A stretch of DNA of 64,000 nucleotides from Listeria costaricensis (GTDB lineage Bacteria > Bacillota > Bacilli > Lactobacillales > Listeriaceae). A program made the translations under genes and the position numbers. Of this stretch, positions 8,809 to 18,179 are shown in pieces (position 1 is the stretch's first letter; each line of letters opens with the position of its first letter). The notes under the pieces were generated by a model, which searched no databases, had not been told where the DNA came from, and saw only the letters and a list, made by a program, of their open reading frames with translations. Location: contig NZ_FXUT01000001.1 of NCBI RefSeq assembly GCF_900183385.1, positions 1 to 64,000 of the forward strand. The letters are read 5' to 3'.

Positions 8809-9743
8809 ATAAAGAGACTTTTACTTAGCAAGCTGAGAAGATAGCTGATGGCAAGTGTCAAGCCAAAAAGCATCAGCGCTTTTGAGGTGGAACGCATGGC
8901 TGGGATCATCAGGTAAGGCTCCGTTTGTCCGATAAAGCGTCTGACGGAACGAATCGCCGCTGGTAAGCTTAGTAGGATCAAAAGGGTCCAGATGGGTGCA
9001 TCCAGCCAGAAAATGAGCGAAAGTTCAAAGACATAGCTGAACACATAGGCAAGAATGAAAAGAGCCAGCGCACCTTTTCTGCCAAGCAAAATGGCGAGTG
9101 TCAGACGACCGTTCTCTTTATCTGGCACCATGTCACGGATGCTGTTGGCAAGTAGGAGATTGCCGACAAGGACCATGATTGGAATGGAGATATAGACGAT
9201 ATTCGCGCCAATAAATTCAGCCTGAATATAGAAAGAGATAAAGGTGATGACGCCGCCCATAAAGAAGCCGGACATGATTTCACCAAGTGGCGTATAGGCG
9301 ATCGGATAGGGGCCACCGGTATAAAGGAAGCCGACAAGCATGCAGATGGCGCCAAGAAGTCCAACATACCAGTTGGTTTGCATGGAGAGATAGATGCCGC
9401 ACAGAATGGCGAGTAAATAAAGCAGGAGTGCAAGAAACATCACGAATCCTGGGCGGATGCCATTGCGCACGATCGCGCCGCCATTACCGACTGTGTGCTC
9501 ATCATCCTGGCCTCTTTTGTAATCATAGTATTCATTGAAAAGATTGGTGGAAGTCTGGATGAAAAAACAAGCAATCAGCATGACGAGAAAGCGGGTAAAA
9601 TGAAAATTTGCGTAGCTCATTGCCACAGCCGTTCCTAGAAAAACGGGCATAAAGGAAGCAACCAGCGTATGTGGCCGAAGAAGAACCCACCATTTTTTCA
9701 AGCCGGATTGCTTTTTGAGTCTTTGTTTTGAGGCAGCTGCCAT
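8805..9743 (-). CDS. menA: 1,4-dihydroxy-2-naphthoate prenyltransferase MenA
   Basis: UbiA-family integral membrane prenyltransferase that attaches the polyprenyl tail to DHNA in menaquinone synthesis. It has 312 residues with about eight or nine hydrophobic helices. The Asp-rich motif NLFNEYYDYKRGQDD (about residues 65-79) and the second NSIRDMVPDKENGR bind the prenyl diphosphate through magnesium. An upstream in-frame ATG at 9779 is rejected because AAAGGAG stands just before the ATG at 9743. It is divergent from menF across 156 bases. Confidence 0.95.
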   Translation of the reverse strand: MAAASKQRLKKQSGLKKWWVLLRPHTLVASFMPVFLGTAVAMSYANFHFTRFLVMLIACFFIQTSTNLFNEYYDYKRGQDDEHTVGNGGAIVRNGIRPGFVMFLALLLYLLAILCGIYLSMQTNWYVGLLGAICMLVGFLYTGGPYPIAYTPLGEIMSGFFMGGVITFISFYIQAEFIGANIVYISIPIMVLVGNLLLANSIRDMVPDKENGRLTLAILLGRKGALALFILAYVFSYVFELSLIFWLDAPIWTLLILLSLPAAIRSVRRFIGQTEPYLMIPAMRSTSKALMLFGLTLAISYLLSLLSKSLFM

Positions 9744-9856
9744 AAATTTCTCTCCTTTTATCATGACGTTCATTTTCAATTTTAGGGAATAAATGGCGTT
9801 TCGTCAATGAATAAACTGTTAAATAATGCAGGAAACAAGCACCTTATGTGGGATTT

Positions 9857-9865
9857 TGATATAAT
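9857..9865 (+). promoter_or_regulatory. Extended -10 promoter of menF operon
   Basis: TGATATAAT (9857-9865) is a perfect TATAAT with an extended TGN. No good -35 lies 17 bases upstream, which is usual for extended -10 promoters. It is about 35 bases before the menF start. Confidence 0.65.
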
Positions 9866-9899
9866 GAAAGGTGTGTTAGTTAAAGGAGAGTAGATAAGA

Positions 9900-11291
9900 A
9901 TGGGGATTACATTACCCGAAGCCTTATTCGATCAGGCAAAAAGACATGCTTCTAAAGATCAGCCGGCGCTTCTCAGTTTTGTGACGACCTTATCTCGGGA
10001 TGTGTCACCAAAGGAATTGTTTCAAAAAGCGAAGACACATTTTGCTGGTGAGCGTTTTTACTGGCAGAATCCGGATAAAACTTTAAAAATGGCGGGCCTC
10101 GGTGTCACCAAGCAATTTCTTGCTGATCAAACAAAAGATGCCTATCTGGAACTTGCGGAACGAGTCAAACTGTTAAAACGTGACACAGTGACCAATGCGA
10201 CAGTGAAAGAGACTGGTCCGCTCTATTTTGGCGGCTTTTCTTTTGATCCTGAGCGAGAGACGGATAAGGAATGGCAAAGTTTTAAAGATGGTCTGTTTTA
10301 TCTGCCGCTTTTTATGCTGACAGAGCGACAAGATGCCCAATATTTAACCGTCAACTTTCCCGTATATATAGATGATGAGTATTCAAAATGCGAAGCGGTC
10401 TGCAATCAGTGGGAAAAAATTATTCATAGTCCGCTGCCTAAGCTTGAAATCCATTCGCTGGCGGCTGTTCGGGAGCTTGAGCCGGAACACTTTTTGGATT
10501 CTGCGCGTGAAGTGATCGACCTGATTCAGGAATCGGAAGAGCTTCATAAGGTTGTTTTGGCTCGGCGAATGGGGATGCGCTTTACCTCACAGGTGGACAG
10601 CGGGGCGATTTTAGAACAGATGCTTGCTACACAGGAAAATAGCTACTTCTTTGTGCTGGAAAATGGTTCGGCCGTATTCTTTGGTGCGACGCCTGAACGC
10701 TTGGTTTCCCTGGCAGACGGCGAGTTGCATTCTTCTTGTGTAGCGGGTTCTGCGCCGCGGGGAACGACGGAAGCTGAGGATGAACAGCTTGGTCAGGCCC
10801 TTTTGAAGGATGGCAAAAACTTGCGAGAGCATCATTTTGTGGTGGAAATGATTGAAGCGACATTTAAACAATTTGCAAGTGAGTTATCGCTTTCGAGTGA
10901 GCCGGTACTTTTGAAAAATCGTGATATTCAGCATTTATATATGAATGTTCATGCGAAAATTAAGCCGGATACCAATTTGCTGGCGGTTGTTGAGGCGCTT
11001 CATCCAACGCCTGCACTTGGCGGACTTCCGCAAAAATTAGCGCTTGCTGTCATTCGGATGAAAGAAAAGAATGATCGCGGTTTTTACGGGGCGCCAATCG
11101 GCTTTATTGACCCCGATTTTGAAGGGGAGTTTGCGGTGGCGATTCGTTCAGGGCTGATTATTGATGCGATGGGCGTATTATTTGCAGGCTGTGGGATTGT
11201 GGCGGATTCAGTACCGGAAGATGAATTAAAAGAAACAAAAATGAAATTTCAACCAATGCTACGCGTACTAGGAGGAATGGAACATGAGTAA
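9900..11291 (+). CDS. menF: Isochorismate synthase MenF
   Basis: Chorismate-binding enzyme that converts chorismate to isochorismate, the first committed menaquinone step. It has 463 residues. The catalytic C-terminal region has SEELHKVVLARR, GATPERLVSL, AGSAPRG, then GFYGAPIGFIDPD and AIRSGLI. The closing FAGCGIVADSVPEDELKET carries magnesium-binding acidic residues. AAAGGAGAG stands 9 bases before the ATG. It overlaps menD by 8 bases, suggesting coupled translation. Confidence 0.95.
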   Translation: MGITLPEALFDQAKRHASKDQPALLSFVTTLSRDVSPKELFQKAKTHFAGERFYWQNPDKTLKMAGLGVTKQFLADQTKDAYLELAERVKLLKRDTVTNATVKETGPLYFGGFSFDPERETDKEWQSFKDGLFYLPLFMLTERQDAQYLTVNFPVYIDDEYSKCEAVCNQWEKIIHSPLPKLEIHSLAAVRELEPEHFLDSAREVIDLIQESEELHKVVLARRMGMRFTSQVDSGAILEQMLATQENSYFFVLENGSAVFFGATPERLVSLADGELHSSCVAGSAPRGTTEAEDEQLGQALLKDGKNLREHHFVVEMIEATFKQFASELSLSSEPVLLKNRDIQHLYMNVHAKIKPDTNLLAVVEALHPTPALGGLPQKLALAVIRMKEKNDRGFYGAPIGFIDPDFEGEFAVAIRSGLIIDAMGVLFAGCGIVADSVPEDELKETKMKFQPMLRVLGGMEHE

Positions 11292-13023
11292 CCATGCGCA
11301 AATTATGACAGATTATCTGAGTGCTTTCACGGAAGAGCTGGTACAGGCTGGCGTAAAAGAAGCCATCATCAGTCCGGGATCGCGTTCGACACCACTTGCG
11401 CTACTTTTTGCCGAACACCCAACTTTAAAAGTATATGTGGATGTGGATGAGCGTTCGGCGGGCTTTTTTGCACTCGGGATTGCGAAAAGTTCAAAACGTC
11501 CAGTCGTTTTGCTATGTACAAGCGGGACGGCTGCTGCCAATTATTTTCCAGCTGTGGCGGAGGCCAACTTGTCACAAGTGCCGCTTATCGTGCTGACAGC
11601 TGATCGGCCGCATGAACTGCGCGGCGTTGGGGCACCTCAGGCGATGGACCAGATTCATTTGTTTGGTTCCCATGTAAAAGATTTTACCGATATGGCGATC
11701 CCGGAAAACCAGCCGGAACTCTTGCAGTATGCAAAATGGCATGGCAGCCGGGCAGTCGATTTGGCTATGAAAACGCCGCGCGGACCGGTTCATCTGAATT
11801 TCCCATTGCGTGAGCCGCTGTTGCCTGTGCTTGACCCATCGCCGTTTGCTGCAACGGATAAGAAACGGCATCATGTGCATATTTATTACACGCATGAGGT
11901 GCTTGAAACGCATGCAATCGAGCGGATGGTCAAAGATTGTGCAGGGAAAAAAGGGCTGCTAATCGTGGGGCCTATCAATAAGAAGGAATTGGATGAACCG
12001 TTTGTACAGTTGGCACGCAAATTAGGCTGGCCGATTCTGGCGGATCCACTTTCGGGGCTCAGGTCATATGGGACGCTGGATGAACTCGTCATCGACCAGT
12101 ATGATGCGTTGATGAAAAATCCGGCTCATTTGGCTGAGATGCAGCCGGAGATCGTGATTCGTTTTGGTGCGATGCCGGTCTCGAAGCCGCTTAAAATTTG
12201 GCTGGAAAGTCTGACCGACACTCGCTTCTTCGTGGTGGATCCTGGTGCTGCATGGCGCGATCCGATTAAAGCGGTGACAGACATGATCCACTGTGACGAG
12301 CGCTTTCTGATTGAAGAGTTGCTGAACAAATGGCCGGAAGAAAAACCGGTCGACTGGTTGTACAAATGGCAGGGACTGAACCGGATCAGTCGAGCGGTCT
12401 TGCAGGAAAGAATGACGACGGGCAATTTGGAAGAAGGGGCAGTTGTACAGGCAATCCGGGAGGCGATTCCAGATCAGTCGGGCTTTTTTATCGGCAACAG
12501 TATGTCAATTCGTGATGTGGATACCTATTTTCCGCAAACGAAGAAGAAGATTCGTATGTTGGCCAACCGCGGGGCAAATGGGATTGATGGTGTTGTTTCA
12601 GCAGCACTTGGCGCAAGTACCGTGCTGCAGCCGCTCTATCTTCTTTTAGGCGATTTGTCCTTCTATCATGATCTAAATGGTCTTTTAATGGCGAAAAAAT
12701 ATCGGCTCAATGTAACGATCATTGTAGTCAATAATAATGGTGGCGGTATTTTTTCTTTCTTGCCGCAGCAAAAGGAAGCCAAGTATTTTGAAACTTTATT
12801 TGGCACAGCCACCGATTTAGATTTTCGCTATGCGGCCGCTCTTTATGAGGGCGATTACCATGAAGTGAAAAACTATGAACAGCTGGAAGATGCGCTGGAT
12901 CAGGCGAATTATCACAAAGGGCTGGATATTATCGAAGTGAAAACGAATCGACATGGGAATACGGCGGACCACCAGGCGTTATGGCAGCAAATTGACGAAG
13001 CGATTCGGATGGCGTCGGAATGA
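11284..13023 (+). CDS. menD: SEPHCHC synthase MenD
   Basis: Thiamine-diphosphate enzyme that joins 2-oxoglutarate-derived succinic semialdehyde to isochorismate. The 579 residues match the family. The N-terminal ThDP-enzyme domain has EAIISPGSRSTPLAL and DERSAGFFALGIAK with the conserved glutamate. The C-terminal domain has GNSMSIRDVDTYFP, the ThDP motif LLGDLSFYHDLNGLL and NNNGGGIFSFLPQ. It overlaps menF upstream and menH downstream (ATGA), within a tightly packed operon. Confidence 0.96.
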   Translation: MSNHAQIMTDYLSAFTEELVQAGVKEAIISPGSRSTPLALLFAEHPTLKVYVDVDERSAGFFALGIAKSSKRPVVLLCTSGTAAANYFPAVAEANLSQVPLIVLTADRPHELRGVGAPQAMDQIHLFGSHVKDFTDMAIPENQPELLQYAKWHGSRAVDLAMKTPRGPVHLNFPLREPLLPVLDPSPFAATDKKRHHVHIYYTHEVLETHAIERMVKDCAGKKGLLIVGPINKKELDEPFVQLARKLGWPILADPLSGLRSYGTLDELVIDQYDALMKNPAHLAEMQPEIVIRFGAMPVSKPLKIWLESLTDTRFFVVDPGAAWRDPIKAVTDMIHCDERFLIEELLNKWPEEKPVDWLYKWQGLNRISRAVLQERMTTGNLEEGAVVQAIREAIPDQSGFFIGNSMSIRDVDTYFPQTKKKIRMLANRGANGIDGVVSAALGASTVLQPLYLLLGDLSFYHDLNGLLMAKKYRLNVTIIVVNNNGGGIFSFLPQQKEAKYFETLFGTATDLDFRYAAALYEGDYHEVKNYEQLEDALDQANYHKGLDIIEVKTNRHGNTADHQALWQQIDEAIRMASE

Positions 13024-13817
13024 GTCGTTTAGCCATCCAAGCGTGCGGTCTGAAAAGCGCGGAACCGGTCGTTTTGATGCTGCATGGCTTTACGGGGACC
13101 CATCAGACCTTTCGTGCTCTTTTCCCCGCATTTAAAAAGATGCGTCTTTTGCTACCGGATTTGCCGGGGCATGGACAAACGGGGATTGGTTCACCGGAAG
13201 ACTACCCAGTCGAAGCGATTTGTCATCAGCTGGTAGCTTTTTTAGATGAGCAGGAGATTCAAAAAGTCGTTGTGCTCGGCTATTCGATGGGTGGCAGGAT
13301 TGGGACAGCCTTTGCGGCGACTTATCCCGATCGTGTGGCTGGGCTGGTTCTTTTGGGTAGCTCACCAGGACTAAAAACGGCTGCGGAACGTGAGGCGCGT
13401 AGGAAAAGTGATGCGGCGCTTGCGGATACGATTCGACAAGATGGGATCCGTGCGTTTACCGATCGATGGGAAAATTTGTCCCTATTCGCTTCGCAAAAAC
13501 AGCTGCCCAATGAACAGCAGCTCTGCATTCGACAAGAACGTTTGGCGCAGCAGCCGGAAGGATTGGCAAGAAGTCTTGAATACACGGGCACTGGTGCACA
13601 AACATCTTATTGGGAACGGCTTGCAGATTTTCATTTTCCAGTGCTTCTGATTACCGGAGAGCTGGATGACAAGTTTACGCAGATCAGTCGGGAAATGCTG
13701 ACGCTGCTTTCTAATGGGCGGCATGTTCTCATTCCGAATGCCGGACATGCCGTTCATTTGGAACAATCGGAGAAAACCGCAGAAATAATCAATCAATGGT
13801 TGAAAAACCTTAAATAA
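13020..13817 (+). CDS. menH: SHCHC synthase MenH (alpha/beta hydrolase)
   Basis: Alpha/beta-hydrolase fold protein of 265 residues that removes pyruvate from SEPHCHC to give SHCHC. The oxyanion region [11 protein letters not shown], nucleophile elbow GYSMGGRIG, acidic residue in ITGELDDKF and histidine in NAGHAVHLE supply the Ser-Asp-His triad. ATGA overlap with menD and placement directly before menB support the assignment over a generic hydrolase. Confidence 0.92.
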   Translation: MSRLAIQACGLKSAEPVVLMLHGFTGTHQTFRALFPAFKKMRLLLPDLPGHGQTGIGSPEDYPVEAICHQLVAFLDEQEIQKVVVLGYSMGGRIGTAFAATYPDRVAGLVLLGSSPGLKTAAEREARRKSDAALADTIRQDGIRAFTDRWENLSLFASQKQLPNEQQLCIRQERLAQQPEGLARSLEYTGTGAQTSYWERLADFHFPVLLITGELDDKFTQISREMLTLLSNGRHVLIPNAGHAVHLEQSEKTAEIINQWLKNLK

Positions 13818-13830
13818 AGGAGAAATGAAC

Positions 13831-14649
13831 ATGAGTTTTGCATGGAAAATGGAAAAAGAGTATCAGGAAATCAAATATGAAACATTTGAAGGGATCGCAA
13901 AAGTAACCATCAATCGTCCGCATGTACATAATGCTTTTACGCCAAAAACAGTGATGGAAATGATCGATGCGTTCAATCGGGCACGCGATGATGAAAAAGT
14001 GGGCGTCATTATTTTGACAGGGGAAGGCGAAAAGGCATTCTGTTCGGGTGGTGACCAAAAAGTCCGCGGTCATGGCGGCTATGTGGGAGAAGATCAAATC
14101 CCGCGTCTGAACGTCCTAGATTTGCAGCGGCTGATTCGCGTTATTCCAAAACCGGTGATTGCCATGGTTGCTGGCTGGTCGATCGGTGGCGGCAATGTTT
14201 TGCAGCTCGTTTGTGACATCACGATTGCGGCGGACAATGCCAAATTCGGTCAAACGGGCCCTAATGTCGGCAGCTTTGATGCAGGCTATGGTTCTGGTTA
14301 TTTGGCACGTGTGATCGGGCACAAGAAAGCGAAAGAAGTGTGGTTCATGTGCCGTCAGTACACAGCAGAAGAAGCGCTCGACATGGGGTGGATCAATACG
14401 GTCGTGCCGCTAGCTGAACTGGAAAATGAAACGGTTGCCTGGGCGAAAGAGATGTTGAAGAAGAGTCCAACAGCCCTACGCTTCATCAAGGCGGCATTTA
14501 ATGCGGATACAGATGGTCTGGCAGGTATCCAACAGCTTGCCGGTGACGCGACGCTGCTTTACTACACAACGGACGAAGCTAAAGAAGGTCGCGATGCTTT
14601 TAAAGAAAAACGGGATCCTGACTTTGATCAGTTTCCGAAATTCCCTTGA
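13831..14649 (+). CDS. menB: 1,4-dihydroxy-2-naphthoyl-CoA synthase MenB
   Basis: Crotonase-family enzyme that closes the naphthoate ring of o-succinylbenzoyl-CoA. It has 272 residues and is close to B. subtilis MenB along its length, including [52 protein letters not shown] and the C-terminal [11 protein letters not shown]. An ATG at 13825 is only 2 bases from the AAAGGAG site, whereas 13831 has 8-base spacing, so 13831 is preferred. Confidence 0.96.
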   Translation: MSFAWKMEKEYQEIKYETFEGIAKVTINRPHVHNAFTPKTVMEMIDAFNRARDDEKVGVIILTGEGEKAFCSGGDQKVRGHGGYVGEDQIPRLNVLDLQRLIRVIPKPVIAMVAGWSIGGGNVLQLVCDITIAADNAKFGQTGPNVGSFDAGYGSGYLARVIGHKKAKEVWFMCRQYTAEEALDMGWINTVVPLAELENETVAWAKEMLKKSPTALRFIKAAFNADTDGLAGIQQLAGDATLLYYTTDEAKEGRDAFKEKRDPDFDQFPKFP

Positions 14650-14668
14650 TTTTGGGGTGTAAAAATAG

Positions 14669-16105
14669 ATGAATCATGTGAATTGGCTAGAAAAACGAGC
14701 GCGGCTTTCCGGAGAGAAAACGGCGCTCGTTTTCAAAGAAGAAACAATCAGTTTTACAGCGCTCTATCAGGCGGCTGATCGGGCGGCCCGTGAGTTGAAT
14801 AAACTGGGCGTCGGCGCGCATACCCGTGTGGCACTGCTTGGGAAAAATACACCTGAGATGGTCATCGTGATCCATGCCTTGCAGTTGCTGGGGGCGGTGG
14901 CGGTTTTTCTCAATCCTCGACTAAGCCGGGAAGAAATGGCCTATCAAGTGGGGCAAAGCAAAGCCGCTTGCCTTCTTTATGACGAGACGTTTGCGGTTTT
15001 GAGGGAAGGTCAGGACATTTCCTGCTATTCATTTGCCGAACTGGCGGCGATCGAGCCTATTTCTGAACGGCCGGTTCCAACGCTTCTTGAAACGGATGTC
15101 TGTTCGGTGATGTATACATCTGGCACGACCGGTCGACCGAAGGGGGTCATGCAGACGTACCGGAATCATTTTTTCAGCAGTGTAGGTTCGATGCTCAATC
15201 TTGGCTTGGAGCCGGAACAGGATGCCTGGCTGTGCGTGGTGCCGATTTTCCATATCAGCGGCTTGTCGATTTTAATGCGCAGTGTGATTTACGGGATTCC
15301 GGTCTATCTGGAGGAAAAATTTGATCCGGAAAGGGTGGCGGTGCTCCTTAAAAGTGGCCGAATCACCCACATTTCTGTTGTGATGGCAATGGTCAAGCGG
15401 TTGCTGGATATTTCAGAAGGCGGCTTTCATGATCGCTTGAAAATCATGCTTCTTGGCGGAAGTGCGGCACCGAAAGAGCTTGTCAGAAGGTGTTTAGAGC
15501 GAAATATCCCGCTTGTGCAGTCGTTTGGCATGACGGAAACGGCTTCGCAGGTTGTAACGCTACAAAAAGAAAAAGCGATGCAAAAGATTGGTTCCTCTGG
15601 TCAGGCGCTTTTTCCGGTTGAGATTCGCATTCAAAAAGACGGGAGATCTGCGGCACCATTTGTCCTTGGTGAGATCGAGCTTACCGGGCCGAATATCACG
15701 CCGGGTTACTTGGACGATCCGGCGGCAACCCGCGCGGCAATGGATGGCGACTGGTTTAAAACGGGCGATATTGGTTATTTGGACGATGAGGGGTATTTGT
15801 ATGTATCCGATCGGCGGAAGGATTTGATTATTTCCGGTGGGGAGAATATTTATCCAACCGAGATTGAGCATCTACTGCTTGACCTTGATGGGATAAATGA
15901 GGTCGCTGTTGTCGGGAAGAAGGATCCTGAATGGGGAGAAGTGCCGATTGCTTTTTATACGGGGGAGACGCTGAATGAGGCGGAGCTGACGGCTTATTTA
16001 CGGGAGCGACTGGCTCATTTTAAAGTGCCTAAAGCTTTTTATCATCGGGAAAGTTTACCGAAAACGGCTTCTGGGAAAATCCAGCGGCATCTTTTGAAAG
16101 AATAA
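14669..16105 (+). CDS. menE: o-Succinylbenzoate-CoA ligase MenE
   Basis: ANL-superfamily acyl-CoA synthetase of 478 residues that activates o-succinylbenzoate with ATP and CoA. Visible motifs are the P-loop MYTSGTTGRPKGVMQT (about 148-163), SFGMTETASQ, the hinge region YVSDRRKDLIISGGENIYP and the catalytic lysine in KTASGKIQRH. Its ribosome binding site GGGGTG is weaker than its neighbours'. It closes the men run; menC, which supplies its substrate, is not next to it. Confidence 0.95.
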   Translation: MNHVNWLEKRARLSGEKTALVFKEETISFTALYQAADRAARELNKLGVGAHTRVALLGKNTPEMVIVIHALQLLGAVAVFLNPRLSREEMAYQVGQSKAACLLYDETFAVLREGQDISCYSFAELAAIEPISERPVPTLLETDVCSVMYTSGTTGRPKGVMQTYRNHFFSSVGSMLNLGLEPEQDAWLCVVPIFHISGLSILMRSVIYGIPVYLEEKFDPERVAVLLKSGRITHISVVMAMVKRLLDISEGGFHDRLKIMLLGGSAAPKELVRRCLERNIPLVQSFGMTETASQVVTLQKEKAMQKIGSSGQALFPVEIRIQKDGRSAAPFVLGEIELTGPNITPGYLDDPAATRAAMDGDWFKTGDIGYLDDEGYLYVSDRRKDLIISGGENIYPTEIEHLLLDLDGINEVAVVGKKDPEWGEVPIAFYTGETLNEAELTAYLRERLAHFKVPKAFYHRESLPKTASGKIQRHLLKE

Positions 16106-16128
16106 CTGACAAGAGGAGTGGGAACACT

Positions 16129-16602
16129 ATGGACAACTTAGTGACAAAAGAATGGGGCGAATTCAAGCTGGATGAAGAAGCACGGGTGAATTTTTTTCAG
16201 TATGTCAAATGGGGTGAGGGCGAGATTTCGCTGGATATTTTTGAAGATGTTTTCGAGCACCTTTCCACTCCGGAAATCAGTGCGCTGCTTGACCGGCTTT
16301 CTTGGTTTCAAAATGAGGCGCAGCTTGTTATCAAGCAAGCATGGGTAAATGAGGATGCAGACTTGCTCTTTTATTTGGAATGTGAGCAGGAGTTGCTGGA
16401 AGAGGTTGAGCCTGAAGTAATTTGGAGTCAGGAAGCTGTTTTAGATAAAATGGCGCTCTCAGGTGCATTTTTGGCGGTTGATCAACATGAGCAGGTTGTG
16501 ATTACCTTGGATTTTTCGATTGGCAATGAAATTTCCGATCAAATACTGGCTGTGAAATTCGATGCAGATGGCAAGCAACTGGGGATCGCGCATGAAAGTT
16601 AA
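16129..16602 (+). CDS. Acidic conserved hypothetical protein
   Basis: A 157-residue, strongly acidic soluble protein rich in Glu, Asp and Trp, with no signal peptide or membrane segment. It follows menE by 23 bases with a GAGGAGTG site, so it may be cotranscribed with the men operon. I do not recognise its family with confidence; a DUF2004-like protein is one possibility. A terminator follows. Confidence 0.75.
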   Translation: MDNLVTKEWGEFKLDEEARVNFFQYVKWGEGEISLDIFEDVFEHLSTPEISALLDRLSWFQNEAQLVIKQAWVNEDADLLFYLECEQELLEEVEPEVIWSQEAVLDKMALSGAFLAVDQHEQVVITLDFSIGNEISDQILAVKFDADGKQLGIAHES

Positions 16603-16608
16603 AATGAA

Positions 16609-16667
16609 AAACCAGAAATGAAGTCAACCTTTTTGTAAAGGGAGGCGCTCCATTTCTGGCTTTTTTT
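16609..16667. terminator. Bidirectional terminator
   Basis: Arms CCAGAAATG (16612-16620) and CATTTCTGG (16651-16659) form a 9-bp stem with a 30-base loop. A-rich sequence precedes it and a T-run follows it, between convergent genes. Confidence 0.7.
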
Positions 16668-17628
16668 AATCGTTTAATGCTGTTGTTAGTGCTTGTAAAT
16701 TATCTTTCATGATTGACATGTAGTCACGATTTTGGTCGATGTCTTTTTGCGTAAGTGTTTCAAGGTTGTGAAGGGTCAACGTTTTTGTGTTGGTTTCTTG
16801 CTGAATCACGTCGGCAATTTTAGAATTGGTATTTTGTTCGAGCATGATATACGGAATATTTTTTTCGTTGATGGTGTCGACGATTTGCTGCAGTTTTTTC
16901 TGAGAAGGTTCATCGTCTGTTGAGATACCAGCGATCGGGATTTGATTGAGCCCGTATTCCGTTTCCCAGTAACTATAAGCCGCATGGGCCGTCACAAAAT
17001 CTTTGCGCTTGGCATGTTCCGCCATATCGCGGTAGGAAGCATCGAGTTCTTTTAAATCAGCTTCTACTTTTTGATAATTTTTTTCAAACTCTTCTTTGGC
17101 GCTTGGCATTTCTTTTGTGAGCTGATCTTTGACAATCGTGGCCATTTGTTCCATGTAAACGGGATCGAGCCAAACGTGCGGATTGATATCACCATGCTCT
17201 TCCTCGTCCGCGTGATCCGAGTCTTCCTCTTCAAAGGCTGCATCGGGATCTTTTGGCAAATCTAGTTTGTCAGCGGTCGCTACAAAACGAACATTTTCAT
17301 TTTTAAGACTGTCTTTTGCTGAATCTACAAAGCCTTCCATCCCTAACCCGATATAAAAGAACAGGTCACTGTCAGCAATGTTCATCATATCTTTTTGAGT
17401 GGGCTCATAACTGTGGGCATCTGAGCCGGGCGGGTAGACACTTTTGACAGAGACTTTATCGCCACCAATTTGTTCGGCTAAATACTGCAGGGGATAAACC
17501 GTCGTATAGACATTGATTTTATCTGATTTGTCTTTGCTTGCCGTACCACTATCACTGCTTGAACAGCCACTTAGAAAAAGCGTTGCCACTAGAAACGGAA
17601 TACTGAAAAGTAGCCATTTTTTTCGCAT
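16666..17628 (-). CDS. Zinc ABC transporter substrate-binding lipoprotein (ZnuA/AdcA family)
   Basis: Extracellular metal-binding lipoprotein of 320 residues. The signal peptide ends in the lipobox LFLSGC. The cluster A-I fold carries zinc ligands in SDAHSYEPTQKD, NPHVWLDP and TAHAAYSYW, plus an acidic STDDEPS. A charged loop with His between strands (EEEDSDHADEEEHG) is typical of zinc rather than manganese binders. The start at 17628 has AAGGAGTG upstream; a farther in-frame ATG at 17664 has no such site. A perfect Zur box lies upstream. No permease or ATPase gene adjoins it. Confidence 0.93.
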   Translation of the reverse strand: MRKKWLLFSIPFLVATLFLSGCSSSDSGTASKDKSDKINVYTTVYPLQYLAEQIGGDKVSVKSVYPPGSDAHSYEPTQKDMMNIADSDLFFYIGLGMEGFVDSAKDSLKNENVRFVATADKLDLPKDPDAAFEEEDSDHADEEEHGDINPHVWLDPVYMEQMATIVKDQLTKEMPSAKEEFEKNYQKVEADLKELDASYRDMAEHAKRKDFVTAHAAYSYWETEYGLNQIPIAGISTDDEPSQKKLQQIVDTINEKNIPYIMLEQNTNSKIADVIQQETNTKTLTLHNLETLTQKDIDQNRDYMSIMKDNLQALTTALND

Positions 17629-17677
17629 GTTGTCACTCCTTAAATCGAAACGATTCTGATTCATGAATTAAAAAAAG

Positions 17678-17700
17678 TAAATCGTAATTGCTACGATTTA
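17678..17700. promoter_or_regulatory. Zur box upstream of the zinc-binding lipoprotein gene
   Basis: Arms TAAATCGTA (17678-17686) and TACGATTTA (17692-17700) form a perfect 9-bp inverted repeat around a five-base centre. It agrees with the Bacillus Zur operator core AAATCGTAATNATTACGATTT. It lies about 50 bases before the start, so zinc-bound Zur should repress the gene. Confidence 0.88.
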
Positions 17701-17810
17701 ATATCCGTTATTGATATTACACGATAACGTTGGAAATTGCAACTATTTTCTAGGAGAAAAAGCAAGGATTGTCATGGGGGATGGTGCGGTGCAGGGACTA
17801 TAGGTATACA

Positions 17811-17842
17811 AAAAGAAAAGCCGCTTCAAAAAGGAAACGGCT
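17811..17842 (-). terminator. Terminator of yidD
   Basis: Read on the minus strand, AGCCGTTTC (17842-17834) pairs with GAAGCGGCT (17827-17819, one G-T pair) and a TTTTCTTTTT tract follows. Confidence 0.7.
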
Positions 17843-17853
17843 GGGAAATCGTG

Positions 17854-18105
17854 CTATGATGAATGAGGATGCGAGTGGTCATGGGAGCATTTTTTTGGTG
17901 GAACCAGATCTACGCCGCCTTTATGGAAGGGGTGGCATTTGGAGATGCGAATGATAGCAAGTAGGCTCCCCTTTAGTGCCCCGTGAACGCGAATGGCTTC
18001 AATGCCGTATTGTGAGCAGGTCGGATAAAACCGGCAAGATGGCGGCTTTAAGGGTGAAATACATTTTTGATAAAATCGGATAAGTCCGATGAGGATTTTT
18101 TTCAT
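17854..18105 (-). CDS. yidD: YidD-family membrane protein insertion factor
   Basis: An 83-residue protein with the hallmark of the family: [20 protein letters not shown] followed by [10 protein letters not shown], then GAIRKGSLLAI-like and [12 protein letters not shown] segments. Family members assist YidC/Oxa1-dependent membrane insertion, probably through an amphipathic N-terminal helix. An AAGGTGA site lies 8 bases before the ATG at 18105. The His-rich tail ([10 protein letters not shown]) is noteworthy beside a zinc-transport gene, but such tails occur in some family members. Confidence 0.92.
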   Translation of the reverse strand: MKKILIGLIRFYQKCISPLKPPSCRFYPTCSQYGIEAIRVHGALKGSLLAIIRISKCHPFHKGGVDLVPPKKCSHDHSHPHSS

Positions 18106-18179
18106 TAGGTTGGTCACCTTCTTCAAATTGACTACCATTAGCTTACCATATTTTTGGAAAAAAGAAAGGAGACATGCTT

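Noticed and set aside
17642-17656. Second Zur-like inverted repeat near the zinc lipoprotein start
   Set aside because: AATCG and CGATT half sites are present but the spacing is three bases rather than that of a Zur operator.
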